Under the pieces are notes generated by a model, which ran no database searches, was not told the origin of the DNA, and saw only the letters and a list, made by a program, of their open reading frames with translations. A program made the translations under genes and the position numbers. A DNA stretch of 64,000 bases from Bacteriovoracaceae bacterium (GTDB lineage Bacteria > Bdellovibrionota > Bacteriovoracia > Bacteriovoracales > Bacteriovoracaceae), in contig JADHTQ010000015.1 of assembly GCA_016784965.1 (NCBI GenBank), positions 26,675 to 90,674 on the forward strand, read 5' to 3'. This document shows, piece after piece, positions 34,684-43,156 of the stretch; position 1 is the stretch's first letter; each line of letters starts with the position of its first letter.

Positions 34684-35911
34684 AGTACATACTCTGTCCA
34701 CCACAGACTCTAATTGTCTCACCAGTCAAATAATCTGAAGCAGAGCTCGCTAAAAATGAAACGACATTTGCTATTTCAAAAGGTTCGGCCAAACGTCTTA
34801 ATGGGGTTTGCATTGTAGCCACCATTTTTACTCTTTCAGGCAGGTTGGCAATTAAGGATGTATTAGTCATTCCAGGCGAAACGCAATTGACTTGTATGTT
34901 TTTTGGCCCAAACTCAACGGCCAAAGATTTGGAAAAAGAGTGCAAGGCAGCTTTAGAGAGGACATAATCATAGATTTTTACAGGAGGAACATTATCGATC
35001 AATGTAGAAATTATGTTTATTATTTTTCCTCTTTCTTGTTGCTCCATAAAGGGAAGAAAATTTTTGCATGTATTGTAACTACCTTTTAATTGTACATCTA
35101 TATGTCCTTGAATATCTTCCCAAGATAGATCAGAAAAAGTTTTATGAATTATGGGCCTGCCTGCATTATTCACAATTACTTGAGGATGGCCAATTTCGTT
35201 AATAATTATTGATGCCATTTCAGATACTTCAGTTTCATTACAAATATTGGCCTGGAAAATTGAAGCTTTTTGATCTTTGTTGATGATCTCTTGTTGTAAG
35301 TTCTCTGCTTTTTCTTTGGATGAGTTGTAGTTTATAATAACGTGAAATCCGTCGCTGGCCAGTTTTTTCGCAATTTCTGCACCGATACCGTTGCTTGCTC
35401 CAGTTACAAGTGCAATAGGGTTATTTTGGTTTAATCGGGTTGAATATTTAGCTGGAGAATTAATATTTTCTGTTTGAGTAACAACTTCTTTTGTTGCAGC
35501 TAGGATCTTAACTTTGGATTCTCCCGTAATGAGTAGCCTTTTATCCTGATTGCTAACTTCAATTCCGAGTAAAAAGATTCTTTGAGACTCAGATTTTTGA
35601 TTTAAGGTTGCCTTGACAGTAATGACATCATTAATTCTAGCAGGAGCGTGGAAATTTAGGGTCTGAGATGTCCATAGAGCACCCTCACCTGGAATTTTTG
35701 TCCCAATAATTGTAGAAATGAAAGAAGCAGAGAGCATTCCATGAACAACTCGTTCTTTAAAACTTGTAGTTTTAGCATACTCTTCATCCATATGAAGAGG
35801 GTTGTCATCTCCAGTCAATTGAGCAAACGTTTCAACATCATCAGATGTTATATGGTGAGTAATTGTAACTGTGTCGCCAACTTGAAATTTGTTAAAGTTA
35901 TCAATTGTCAT
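34682..35911 (-). CDS. MaoC-like hydratase fused to FabG-like 3-oxoacyl-ACP reductase
   Basis: A 409-residue two-domain protein. Residues 1-140 are a hot-dog (R)-hydratase with the Asp35/His40 catalytic motif (TGDDNPLHMDEEYA) and VHGMLSASF. Residues 165-409 are a classical SDR: TGASNGIG (170-177), NNAGRPI, IISTLIDN and catalytic Tyr316/Lys320 (YDYVLSK), ending DYLTGETIRVCGGQSMY. Together they interconvert 3-ketoacyl, (R)-3-hydroxyacyl and enoyl thioesters. Next to a dedicated ACP this suggests a 3-hydroxyacyl (for example 3-hydroxybutanoyl-like) substituent. The ATG overlaps the stop of the upstream GNAT gene (ATGA). The fusion is seen directly; the acyl identity is inferred. Confidence 0.9.
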   Translation of the reverse strand: MTIDNFNKFQVGDTVTITHHITSDDVETFAQLTGDDNPLHMDEEYAKTTSFKERVVHGMLSASFISTIIGTKIPGEGALWTSQTLNFHAPARINDVITVKATLNQKSESQRIFLLGIEVSNQDKRLLITGESKVKILAATKEVVTQTENINSPAKYSTRLNQNNPIALVTGASNGIGAEIAKKLASDGFHVIINYNSSKEKAENLQQEIINKDQKASIFQANICNETEVSEMASIIINEIGHPQVIVNNAGRPIIHKTFSDLSWEDIQGHIDVQLKGSYNTCKNFLPFMEQQERGKIINIISTLIDNVPPVKIYDYVLSKAALHSFSKSLAVEFGPKNIQVNCVSPGMTNTSLIANLPERVKMVATMQTPLRRLAEPFEIANVVSFLASSASDYLTGETIRVCGGQSMY

Positions 35912-36471
35912 AGATAATCCATTTTGGACCGTTTATCCTCCCACTCATCCTTAAAAATGCCAAAAACGAGAACATCACTTGGTCCTTCATTAGTTAAATT
36001 GTGCTTTCTTAAGTGTCCTTCCTTTGCAAAGCCAAGTTTTTTAAAATTAAATAGTGAACCAATATTGTGTTGCACAGCTCCTCCTGAGACCTTTCTTATT
36101 TTTAAGGAGTTAAAAGCATAGTCTAGCATCAAAGAGCAGGCTTCTATTGCTGCAGAAGTTCCCCAGTAATCTTTGTTACCAATGTAATAGCCATAATCAG
36201 CGGTTTTATTATATTGGTTAACATATAGGGCCATATTTCCTATATATTGATTTTTTTCTTTCTCATATATTCCCCAAATATAGCGGGTAGAATTGTTATA
36301 GCTTGCCACAAAATTCTTGAGGTCGGCCTTGCTGCTTGGAGGATTAAATCTTACTTCAAGATATTTATTAATCTCAGGATCTGTTATCCAATTAAAATAC
36401 TCATCTGTTATATCGGCAGGAAAAAGTGTTTTTAAGAAATACCTTTTTCCTGTGATTTTTATTGAATCCAT
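35908..36471 (-). CDS. GNAT acyltransferase, RimJ/RimL-like
   Basis: 187 residues from the ATG at 36471 (AAGG eight bases upstream; a TTG at 36477 is in frame but less suitable). Core GNAT pattern: IWGIYEKEKNQYIGNMALY, DYGYYIGNKDYWGTSAAIEA and KVSGGAVQHNIGSLFNFKKLGF. It is the first gene of the acyl-ACP module and its stop overlaps the MaoC-SDR start. It likely transfers the ACP-bound or CoA-bound acyl group to the amino sugar made by the two DegT enzymes. Which thioester it uses cannot be seen. Confidence 0.83.
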   Translation of the reverse strand: MDSIKITGKRYFLKTLFPADITDEYFNWITDPEINKYLEVRFNPPSSKADLKNFVASYNNSTRYIWGIYEKEKNQYIGNMALYVNQYNKTADYGYYIGNKDYWGTSAAIEACSLMLDYAFNSLKIRKVSGGAVQHNIGSLFNFKKLGFAKEGHLRKHNLTNEGPSDVLVFGIFKDEWEDKRSKMDYL

Positions 36472-36587
36472 GATCAAGACCTTTTTAAAATTTGGGTTAA
36501 TATATAAAATTATTGTAAAAAAAGATAGTCGTAATTACCTTAAACGTTCAGGGATCATCATATGCTTACCGCTGTAGAGGTTAATTA

Positions 36588-36616
36588 TTGCAATTTATAT
36601 GGATCTTTAGTACTCT
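36588..36616 (+). promoter_or_regulatory. Possible promoter of the nonulosonate/initiation operon
   Basis: TTGCAA (36588-36593), 17-base spacer, TACTCT (36611-36616) in the 210-base divergent gap, 66 bases before the ATG at 36682. The -10 box is moderate. Confidence 0.35.
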
Positions 36617-36681
36617 CTCCATGCTTTATACAATAATTTTAACTTGTTCCCCTAATATAGAGAGGGATAATGGAGTTATAA

Positions 36682-37707
36682 ATGTTTGCCAACAAAGTAT
36701 TATTAATTACCGGAGGCACTGGATCTTTTGGAAACGCTGCGCTTAGAAGGTTTTTGAATTCTGATTTAAGGGAGATTCGCATATTTAGCAGAGATGAGAA
36801 AAAACAAGACGATATGCGTAAAACCTTTAACAATAAAAAATTACAATTTTACATTGGTGACGTTCGTGATTTTGACAGCATTAACTCTGCTATGCGAGGA
36901 GTAGATTATGTTTTTCATGCTGCAGCTTTGAAACAAGTTCCGTCCTGTGAGTTTTATCCGCTAGAGGCCGTTAAAACCAATGTTTTGGGCACTTCAAATA
37001 CACTTGAAGCTGCAATAAATAACGAAGTAGAAAGAGTTATCTGTCTTAGTACAGATAAAGCAGTTTACCCCATAAATGCAATGGGTGTTTCAAAGGCCAT
37101 GATGGAAAAAGTTATGGTAGCAAAATCTAGAAACTTAGAAGGCACAAAAACAATCATATGTGGCACAAGATACGGCAATGTTATGGCCTCAAGAGGCTCT
37201 GTAATTCCTCTTTTTGTCGACCAGATGCGCGAGAATGTGCCGATAACGATAACTGATCCTAAAATGACTCGATTTTTAATGAGTCTTGATAATGCAGTAG
37301 AGCTTGTTGAGTATGCTTTTGAAAATGGCAGCAATGGAGAAATTTTTGTTCAAAAATCTGCTGCAGCTACTATTGAAGTACTCGTTCGTGCGGTGAAGAA
37401 GCTATTTAAAAGACAAGACCAGAAGGTTTTAACAATAGGAACAAGACATGGAGAGAAATTATATGAAACTCTTCTAACTCGTGAAGAAATGGTAGGTGCA
37501 GTAGAAGTAGATAACTATTATTGCATTAGACCAGACGCTAGAGACCTTAATTATGATAAATATCTCGAAGAAGGTGAAAAAGTAATTACCCAATCTTCTG
37601 AATACCATTCACATAATGCACGACAATTAAATGAAGATGAATTGATCGAAATGTTATATGATCTAAATGAAATTCAACCTGCATTATTGGAGTTTGGAAT
37701 AAAATAA
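36682..37707 (+). CDS. UDP-GlcNAc 4,6-dehydratase/5-epimerase, FnlA/CapE/PseB type
   Basis: A 341-residue short FlaA1/CapD-type SDR. Cofactor motif LLITGGTGSFGNAALRRF, FSRDEKKQDDMRK, IGDVRDFDSI, HAAALKQVPSCEFYPLEAV, STDKAVYPINAMGVSK (with the methionine/lysine of inverting dehydratases) and GTRYGNVMASRGSVIPLF. The C-terminal EYHSHNARQLNEDEL matches the FnlA/CapE subgroup that starts L-FucNAc-type sugars; PseB, the first enzyme of pseudaminic acid, belongs to the same superfamily. With PseC, PseG, PseH and PseI functions downstream, it may supply both lineages. GGAG precedes the ATG by six bases. Confidence 0.9.
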   Translation: MFANKVLLITGGTGSFGNAALRRFLNSDLREIRIFSRDEKKQDDMRKTFNNKKLQFYIGDVRDFDSINSAMRGVDYVFHAAALKQVPSCEFYPLEAVKTNVLGTSNTLEAAINNEVERVICLSTDKAVYPINAMGVSKAMMEKVMVAKSRNLEGTKTIICGTRYGNVMASRGSVIPLFVDQMRENVPITITDPKMTRFLMSLDNAVELVEYAFENGSNGEIFVQKSAAATIEVLVRAVKKLFKRQDQKVLTIGTRHGEKLYETLLTREEMVGAVEVDNYYCIRPDARDLNYDKYLEEGEKVITQSSEYHSHNARQLNEDELIEMLYDLNEIQPALLEFGIK

Positions 37708-37709
37708 AG

Positions 37710-38270
37710 ATGAAGTTTGTTTTTGATATTGTCTGTTCATTCATTGCAATGATAATTTTATTAATACCTTGTATTATGATTGGTATAGTAATACGGCTTA
37801 CATCGAAGGGACCTGCGATTTTTTGGACAAAAAGAATTGGAAAAGACAATAATTTTTTTATGATGCCAAAATTCCGTTCGATGTTAATTGATACGCCCCA
37901 ACTAGCTACCCATCTCCTTAGTAATTCAGAGCAGCGGATCACAGCTATCGGAAAGTTTTTAAGAAAAACTAGCCTCGATGAAATTCCTCAGTTGTACTCG
38001 ATATTAAAGGGAGACATGAGCTTTGTTGGCCCAAGACCAGCTCTTTTTAACCAGGATGATTTAAAAGAAATGAGAACGCAAGTAGGTGTTCATAAGTTAA
38101 TTCCTGGAGTGACTGGATGGGCACAAATTAATGGGAGAGATGAGATCTCTCTAGAGCTTAAAGTGAAACTGGATCTAGAATATTTGGACAAGCAATCTTT
38201 TTTCTTTGATCTTAAAATTATTCTAAAAACTATTATGGATGTTATTAGAACAAAGGATATTTCTCATTAG
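37710..38270 (+). CDS. Initiating monotopic phosphoglycosyltransferase (bacterial sugar transferase, PglC-like)
   Basis: A 186-residue minimal sugar transferase. One N-terminal re-entrant hydrophobic helix (FDIVCSFIAMIILLIPCIMI), KFRSM, and the catalytic Asp-Glu dyad in KTSLDEIPQLYSILKGDMSF followed by VGPRP. These enzymes move a sugar phosphate from UDP-sugar to undecaprenyl phosphate and start the repeat unit. The length matches the PglC core; the N-terminal membrane domain of WbaP/WcaJ is absent. Two bases separate it from the FnlA/PseB-type gene, so a UDP-diNAcBac- or FucNAc-like product may be its substrate. This is the only initiating enzyme in the window. Confidence 0.92.
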   Translation: MKFVFDIVCSFIAMIILLIPCIMIGIVIRLTSKGPAIFWTKRIGKDNNFFMMPKFRSMLIDTPQLATHLLSNSEQRITAIGKFLRKTSLDEIPQLYSILKGDMSFVGPRPALFNQDDLKEMRTQVGVHKLIPGVTGWAQINGRDEISLELKVKLDLEYLDKQSFFFDLKIILKTIMDVIRTKDISH

Positions 38271-38310
38271 TAAAATGCAGTATGAGCAAAACTATTCGTT
38301 GGAGTAAATC

Positions 38311-40422
38311 ATGTCAAAAAAGAAGGTCTTAATTACTGGCGGTAGTGGGTTACTTGCTCTTAATATTGCAATTTATAAAAAGGATGATTGGGAAATATTT
38401 TTAGTACTCAATACCAAAAAGGTCTCAATAGATAGAGTTGTAACGGTGAAGTTGAACTTAGATAGTTTAGGGGATGTTGATGAAATGGTAGAGTCAATAA
38501 GACCTGACTACATCATTCACACTGCAGGGCTAACAAGTGTTGAGTTATGTGAAAAACATAGATCGAATGCTCGCATATCAAATGTAATTACAACCAGAAA
38601 TATTGCAAAAGTAGCTGGAAAATATGACATTAAGTTATTTCATATATCTACAGACCATTTTACAAGATCATGCATGCCGAACTCTTCTGAAGAGGATATT
38701 GATATTCCATTAAACTACTATGCTCAAACGAAGCTAGAAGCAGAATTCGAAGTAAATAGATATTCACCAGATGCCGTTGTTTTGAGAACCAATTTTTTTG
38801 GATGGGGCCCATCATATCGTCAATCTTTTAGTGATTTCATTATAAAGTCACTAAGAGGCACAGAGAAAGTACACCTATTTTCCGATGTGTTTTATAACCC
38901 AATTCTCATAGATGATTTAGCAGACATTATTGGCTCTTTGTTCGAATCCTCCTTTACAGGTGTACTCAATGCAGTGGGAGACGACCGGGTTTCAAAATTT
39001 GAGTTTGGCAAAATGGTGGCCTCACAGTTTGATTTAGATGAATCATACCTCGTTCCTGTTTTAATTACTGATCAAAAAGATATGGTCAAAAGGCCAAAGG
39101 ACATGTCTTTATCAAATAACAAGTTAAAAGAAGTGCTTGGAGAAAAATCATACTCAATAGAATCCTCTTTGAAGAAACTTTTTACACAAGAATTTGATGG
39201 TAGAGATAAACAAGTAAACAATGCGGTGGTTCACGAAGATCCTGCACTCATTTACTATGGCAAACAGTCAATTGATGATGACGATTTTGATGCTATTATG
39301 GCGGGTTTAAATAGATCGTTTTTGACCCAGGGCCCAAAGATAAAGGAATTTGAGGATAAAATCGCAAAATATGTTGGAGCGAAGTTCGCAGTTGCCGTTT
39401 CAAACTTAACAGCAGGGCTTCATATCGCCTGTCTTGCTGCAGGACTTAAAAAAGGTGACTCTCTTATTACTTCACCGATTTCTTTTGTGGCAAGCTCTAA
39501 TTGTGCATTGTATTGTGGGGCAAAACCTAATTTTGCAGATATTGACCCGAGGACCTTAAATATTGATGCAGAGGAAGTTAGGAAACGTTGTAAGGAGTTG
39601 GGTAACGTAAAAGTTATTATTCCTGTCCATTTTTCGGGAAGTCCTTGTGATATGAAAGAATTAGCAGCAGTTGCCGATGAATATGGGGCAGTAATAATAG
39701 AGGATGCTGCTCACGCTCTTGGAGCGAAATACAAAACAGGCGAGATGGTTGGTAGCTGTGAGCATTCGTTAATGACAGGATTTTCATTTCATCCAGTCAA
39801 AAGCATTACCATGGGAGAAGGAGGAGTAATTACGACCAACGAAGAAGAAATCTATAAACAACTCTATCGTCTGCGGAGTCACGGAATTATAAAGGGTAAT
39901 GATCCGCTGTTTATTGATGAAGAGGCTACAACTGATGGCTTACCCAATCCCTGGTATTATGAAATGCAACAATTAGGATTTAATTATCGAATTACTGATT
40001 TGCAATGTTGCCTAGGTATATCTCAATTAAAAAAGCTAGACAGGTTTATTGCTAGAAGAGTTGAAATTGCTCAAACTTATGACTTGGCATTTAAGCATTT
40101 GAAAAATGTAAAAGTTGCTCAAAAGGGTACAAGAGCTTTAAGTGCTCATCACCTATATAATATACGCGTTGATTTTAAAAAATTAGGTATTTCTAAAAAT
40201 GAGTTGTTTGAATTATTTAAAAAGGAAGGTATAAGTCTTCATGTGTTCTATATACCAATTCCCATGCAGCCCTACTATCGAGATAAGTTAAAAACTGATA
40301 TTAGTGATTATCCTAATGCTTTGAAGTATTATCGGGAAGCGGTTACATTACCCTTATATCCAGATATGACAGATAAGGATATAAACAATGTTATCAACGC
40401 AGTAAAAACAATTATTAAGTAA
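38311..40422 (+). CDS. Fusion of RmlD-like reductase and PseC-like aminotransferase
   Basis: A 703-residue fusion. Residues about 1-290 are an RmlD_sub_bind SDR: KVLITGGSGLLALNIA, FHISTDHFTR and YAQTKLEAE (Tyr/Lys pair). Residues about 313-703 are a complete DegT enzyme closest to PseC (UDP-4-amino-4,6-dideoxy-AltNAc aminotransferase): YYGKQSIDDDDFDAI, ITSPISFVASSNCALYCGA and PLP lysine Lys497 in FHPVKSITMGEGG. No start or ribosome site separates the halves. The reductase may act on the 4-keto sugar or a different keto-sugar; both domains probably share one pathway. GGAG lies seven bases before the ATG. Confidence 0.9.
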   Translation: MSKKKVLITGGSGLLALNIAIYKKDDWEIFLVLNTKKVSIDRVVTVKLNLDSLGDVDEMVESIRPDYIIHTAGLTSVELCEKHRSNARISNVITTRNIAKVAGKYDIKLFHISTDHFTRSCMPNSSEEDIDIPLNYYAQTKLEAEFEVNRYSPDAVVLRTNFFGWGPSYRQSFSDFIIKSLRGTEKVHLFSDVFYNPILIDDLADIIGSLFESSFTGVLNAVGDDRVSKFEFGKMVASQFDLDESYLVPVLITDQKDMVKRPKDMSLSNNKLKEVLGEKSYSIESSLKKLFTQEFDGRDKQVNNAVVHEDPALIYYGKQSIDDDDFDAIMAGLNRSFLTQGPKIKEFEDKIAKYVGAKFAVAVSNLTAGLHIACLAAGLKKGDSLITSPISFVASSNCALYCGAKPNFADIDPRTLNIDAEEVRKRCKELGNVKVIIPVHFSGSPCDMKELAAVADEYGAVIIEDAAHALGAKYKTGEMVGSCEHSLMTGFSFHPVKSITMGEGGVITTNEEEIYKQLYRLRSHGIIKGNDPLFIDEEATTDGLPNPWYYEMQQLGFNYRITDLQCCLGISQLKKLDRFIARRVEIAQTYDLAFKHLKNVKVAQKGTRALSAHHLYNIRVDFKKLGISKNELFELFKKEGISLHVFYIPIPMQPYYRDKLKTDISDYPNALKYYREAVTLPLYPDMTDKDINNVINAVKTIIK

Positions 40423-40434
40423 TTAAATTAGTTA

Positions 40435-41325
40435 TTAATTCCAGTTTACAGGATTTAAGAGTTCAATTTCCTTAACTTTAATATTATCTATAGCGGAGAG
40501 AATCTCATTGTTCATTTTCTGCTGTGCAACTTTCAAATTTTGTTGGAGCTGCTCTAGGTTATCGATACCAAAAAGAACACCGTCTATGAGGTCTTGGCCC
40601 AATACATAAGTCATAGACAAGTGAGCTATTGAAATTTGGTGTTGATCAGCAGTTTTTTTAATTTTTTCAAGATAGGAAATTAATGGTCTTAATTGTTGGG
40701 AAAATTTATGGGGCGGTTTTAAGAATAATCCTTGTAAAAAAATTGAGCGAGCGTGAATTTTTATCCCTTGTTTGTGGGCTTTTTGTAAAAGCTCTCTTCG
40801 TTGAGACATATTATCTAATAAATTAAAGGGAATTTGAATAATATCGATGTCATTTCGGTTGATTGCTACCTCAAGATCGTTATTGGTATACAATGACACA
40901 CCGATATTTTTTAATAATCCTTTTTGTTTTACTGTATGAAGAGCTGATAAGTCCTCTGATTTGAAGTAGTCATCTGAAGAATGGAAGGAAAAGCATTCCA
41001 AAGAATTAACTCTAAGAATATTTAGTGTTTTTACTAATCTTTCTTCTAAGCTGACAATTTCTTTGTTCATTATATGAAACTTTGTAAGAATTGAAAATTT
41101 TTTATGATTGTTGCGTTCGTGAAATGTTCTGATTAAGTCATAACTTTCACCATAAGCTTCGGCAGTATCCAAACATCTGATGTCATGATCCCAGGCATAA
41201 TCAAGGATTTCAAGCGATTTTTCCAGCGAAGGCCTTCCTTCAAGGTTATTGATACCATAATGAGGTAATCCCAACTGAACTGTTCCTAAGATAAGTTTAT
41301 TTTTCAAAGCAAATCCAAATTTCAA
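40435..41325 (-). CDS. Aldo/keto reductase
   Basis: A 296-residue AKR. The N-terminal LILGTVQLGLPHYGINN and CLDTAEAYGESYDLI carry the catalytic Asp and Tyr; NIGVSLYTNNDLEVAI and HARSIFLQGLFL follow. The start codon is TTG at 41325; the in-frame codon upstream is a stop, so no longer form exists. Similar AKRs accompany SpsF-like cytidylyltransferases and NeuB-like synthases in other nonulosonate or spore-coat-type clusters. It lies divergent from the NeuB-like gene. The substrate is probably a keto-sugar intermediate, but the reaction is unknown. Confidence 0.82.
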   Translation of the reverse strand: MKFGFALKNKLILGTVQLGLPHYGINNLEGRPSLEKSLEILDYAWDHDIRCLDTAEAYGESYDLIRTFHERNNHKKFSILTKFHIMNKEIVSLEERLVKTLNILRVNSLECFSFHSSDDYFKSEDLSALHTVKQKGLLKNIGVSLYTNNDLEVAINRNDIDIIQIPFNLLDNMSQRRELLQKAHKQGIKIHARSIFLQGLFLKPPHKFSQQLRPLISYLEKIKKTADQHQISIAHLSMTYVLGQDLIDGVLFGIDNLEQLQQNLKVAQQKMNNEILSAIDNIKVKEIELLNPVNWN

Positions 41326-41356
41326 TGATTAATCATTTTTTTATTGTATATCAGTC

Positions 41357-41385
41357 TTGTTAATGACTAATACTGATACTATAGT
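41357..41385 (+). promoter_or_regulatory. Sigma70-type promoter for the NeuB-like operon
   Basis: TTGTTA (41357-41362), 17-base spacer, TATAGT (41380-41385), 36 bases before the ATG at 41421. Confidence 0.5.
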
Positions 41386-41420
41386 TATAGCGCTGTATTA
41401 TTCAAATTGAAAGAGGGGAT

Positions 41421-42407
41421 ATGATGCGTAAAACATATATAATCGCAGAGATCGCACAGGGTTACGAGGGGGATGTAAATTTATGCAAAAAATATGTTAA
41501 ATTGGCCAAAAAAGCTGGAGCTGATGGTGTTAAGTTTCAGGTTGTATATGCAAAAGATTTGTGCACCGATTCTTATTGCTATCACAATTTATATCAAAAT
41601 CTAGAAATGCCAATAGATGACTGGAAAGAGGTAATAAATTATTCGCAAGAAGTTGGTATTGATTTTTGGGTGGATATTTTTGGCATAGAGACATTTAATT
41701 TATTTAAACAAGAAAGTATGGCAGGAATTAAATTACATTGTAGTGATATAAAAAACTACCAATTTCTAAGTCAATTGAAAACATACGAGAAAAAAATCAT
41801 TATGGCCGTGGGGGGCAGTGAACTCATTGAAATACAAAAGGCGCTTCAAATTCTTTCAAATAGAGATGTGATACTTATGTCTGGATTTCAGGCCGAGCCA
41901 AATATTCCAAGTGATGTAGAGTTGGATAAGTTAGAGGTTTTAAAAGAAAAGTTTTCTTGTGCTGTCGGTTATGCGGATCATATTGATGTTTCGTCTGACT
42001 TTTCAATTTCTTTGCCTGCGATGGCAGTTTTACAAGGTGCAGATTACATTGAAAAACACTTAACCATTGAGCGAGATGAACTGGAATTAGAAGATTATAT
42101 TTCAGCATTAAATGCTAAGGAGTTTAGAAACATGGCCGCTCTTGTTCGTGCTGTTGAAGGCGTTACTAAAACCAAGAAGGATTATGTTTTAGGAAAAAGA
42201 GAACTTGAATACCGCAAGAATACAAAAAAAATTCCATTAGCAGGCAGTGATCTAAGGGAAGGGCATACCATTACTGCTGATGATATTTGTTTGCTTAGGA
42301 CTGGCGAAGAAGTCATAAATATTTTAGATATCGATACAATTATTGGAAAGAAGCTAAAATGTAATCTAAAGAAAAACAAAGCTTTTAATCTGGAGTTTTT
42401 AAAATGA
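41421..42407 (+). CDS. Divergent NeuB-like nonulosonate synthase with SAF domain
   Basis: A 328-residue protein (or 327 from the second ATG at 41424, which is better spaced from GAGGGG). TIM-barrel region 1-260 and a C-terminal SAF domain (IPLAGSDLREGHTITADDI). Metal-binding histidines appear conserved (GYADHIDVS and IEKHLTIER). The usual AEIGxNHxG loop is AEIAQGYEGD (residues 9-18) and the GPDxxxSLEP loop is replaced by ELELEDYISALNAKEF. It probably uses another acceptor or has a different role than the canonical PseI at 45964. Gene order with an SpsF-like cytidylyltransferase and a class III aminotransferase matches spsE/spsF-type cassettes. Confidence 0.83.
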   Translation: MMRKTYIIAEIAQGYEGDVNLCKKYVKLAKKAGADGVKFQVVYAKDLCTDSYCYHNLYQNLEMPIDDWKEVINYSQEVGIDFWVDIFGIETFNLFKQESMAGIKLHCSDIKNYQFLSQLKTYEKKIIMAVGGSELIEIQKALQILSNRDVILMSGFQAEPNIPSDVELDKLEVLKEKFSCAVGYADHIDVSSDFSISLPAMAVLQGADYIEKHLTIERDELELEDYISALNAKEFRNMAALVRAVEGVTKTKKDYVLGKRELEYRKNTKKIPLAGSDLREGHTITADDICLLRTGEEVINILDIDTIIGKKLKCNLKKNKAFNLEFLK

Positions 42408-43141
42408 ATCTAATTGCAACAATTGCTTGTAGGAATAATTCGGCAAGACTTTATGCCAAACCATTGCAAATTTTACAAACAAAGACGGTGCTTGATTTTT
42501 TAATTTTTCAATTAAAAGAAAGAAAAGAAATTAAGGACATTGTATTGGCAATAAGTGAAGCGCCAGGGAACGAAGCTTTTATTGATTATGCAAAACAAAG
42601 GGATATTCCTTATATTCTTGGTGATGACACAGATGTACTCAAACGGTTAATCAATGCCTGTAAGAAGGTTGGTGGAGATACTGTCTTTAGAATCACTTCT
42701 GAATCACCGTTTCCATATTTAGAAGGATTGCCAGAAGCGGTAGAGACCTACGATCTAAAGGGAAGTGATTACTTGTGTTACGCAAAATTGCCCGATGGTT
42801 GCAACTTTGAATTGATTAGTCTTTCCGCTTTGGAAAAATCACATGCAAATGGAGAAAAAAAGCATAGAAGTGAGTTATGTACTTTGTATATAAACGAAAA
42901 TAAAGATCAATTTCAAATAGACGTCTTAAATATTGATGAGTCATTGCAACGCCCAAGTTATCGGTTAACAATCGACTATCCAGAAGACCTGATTCTTTGT
43001 CGCAAGATAGTTAATGCCTTAGGTGGAGATAGTGCCTACATCCCATACAAGAACCTCATTCAGTTTCTTGATGATAACCCAAAAGTGAGGGGTATTGTTG
43101 AGAATTTAGAAAATGAAAATTATGTAAGACCTTATTATTAA
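42404..43141 (+). CDS. SpsF-like cytidylyltransferase family protein
   Basis: A 245-residue glycosyltransferase-A-fold nucleotidyltransferase of the SpsF/CMP-sugar synthase family. The N-terminal IATIACRNNSARLYAKPL (R-x-x-S-x-R/K-x-x-x-K-x-L pattern), ILGDDTDVLKRLINACKKV, FRITSESPFPYLEG and TIDYPEDLILCRKI are diagnostic. The ATG overlaps the previous stop by four bases (ATGA). Within a nonulosonate operon it is the best candidate for CMP activation, because no PseF gene of classical type is seen. Confidence 0.87.
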   Translation: MNLIATIACRNNSARLYAKPLQILQTKTVLDFLIFQLKERKEIKDIVLAISEAPGNEAFIDYAKQRDIPYILGDDTDVLKRLINACKKVGGDTVFRITSESPFPYLEGLPEAVETYDLKGSDYLCYAKLPDGCNFELISLSALEKSHANGEKKHRSELCTLYINENKDQFQIDVLNIDESLQRPSYRLTIDYPEDLILCRKIVNALGGDSAYIPYKNLIQFLDDNPKVRGIVENLENENYVRPYY

Positions 43142-43156
43142 CAGGAAACTTATGTT

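Noticed and set aside
38338..38345. GGCGGTAG, the core of the JUMPstart/ops element
   Set aside because: It lies inside the coding sequence for the glycine-rich cofactor motif of the RmlD-PseC fusion; there is no leader context and the following bases do not match ops.
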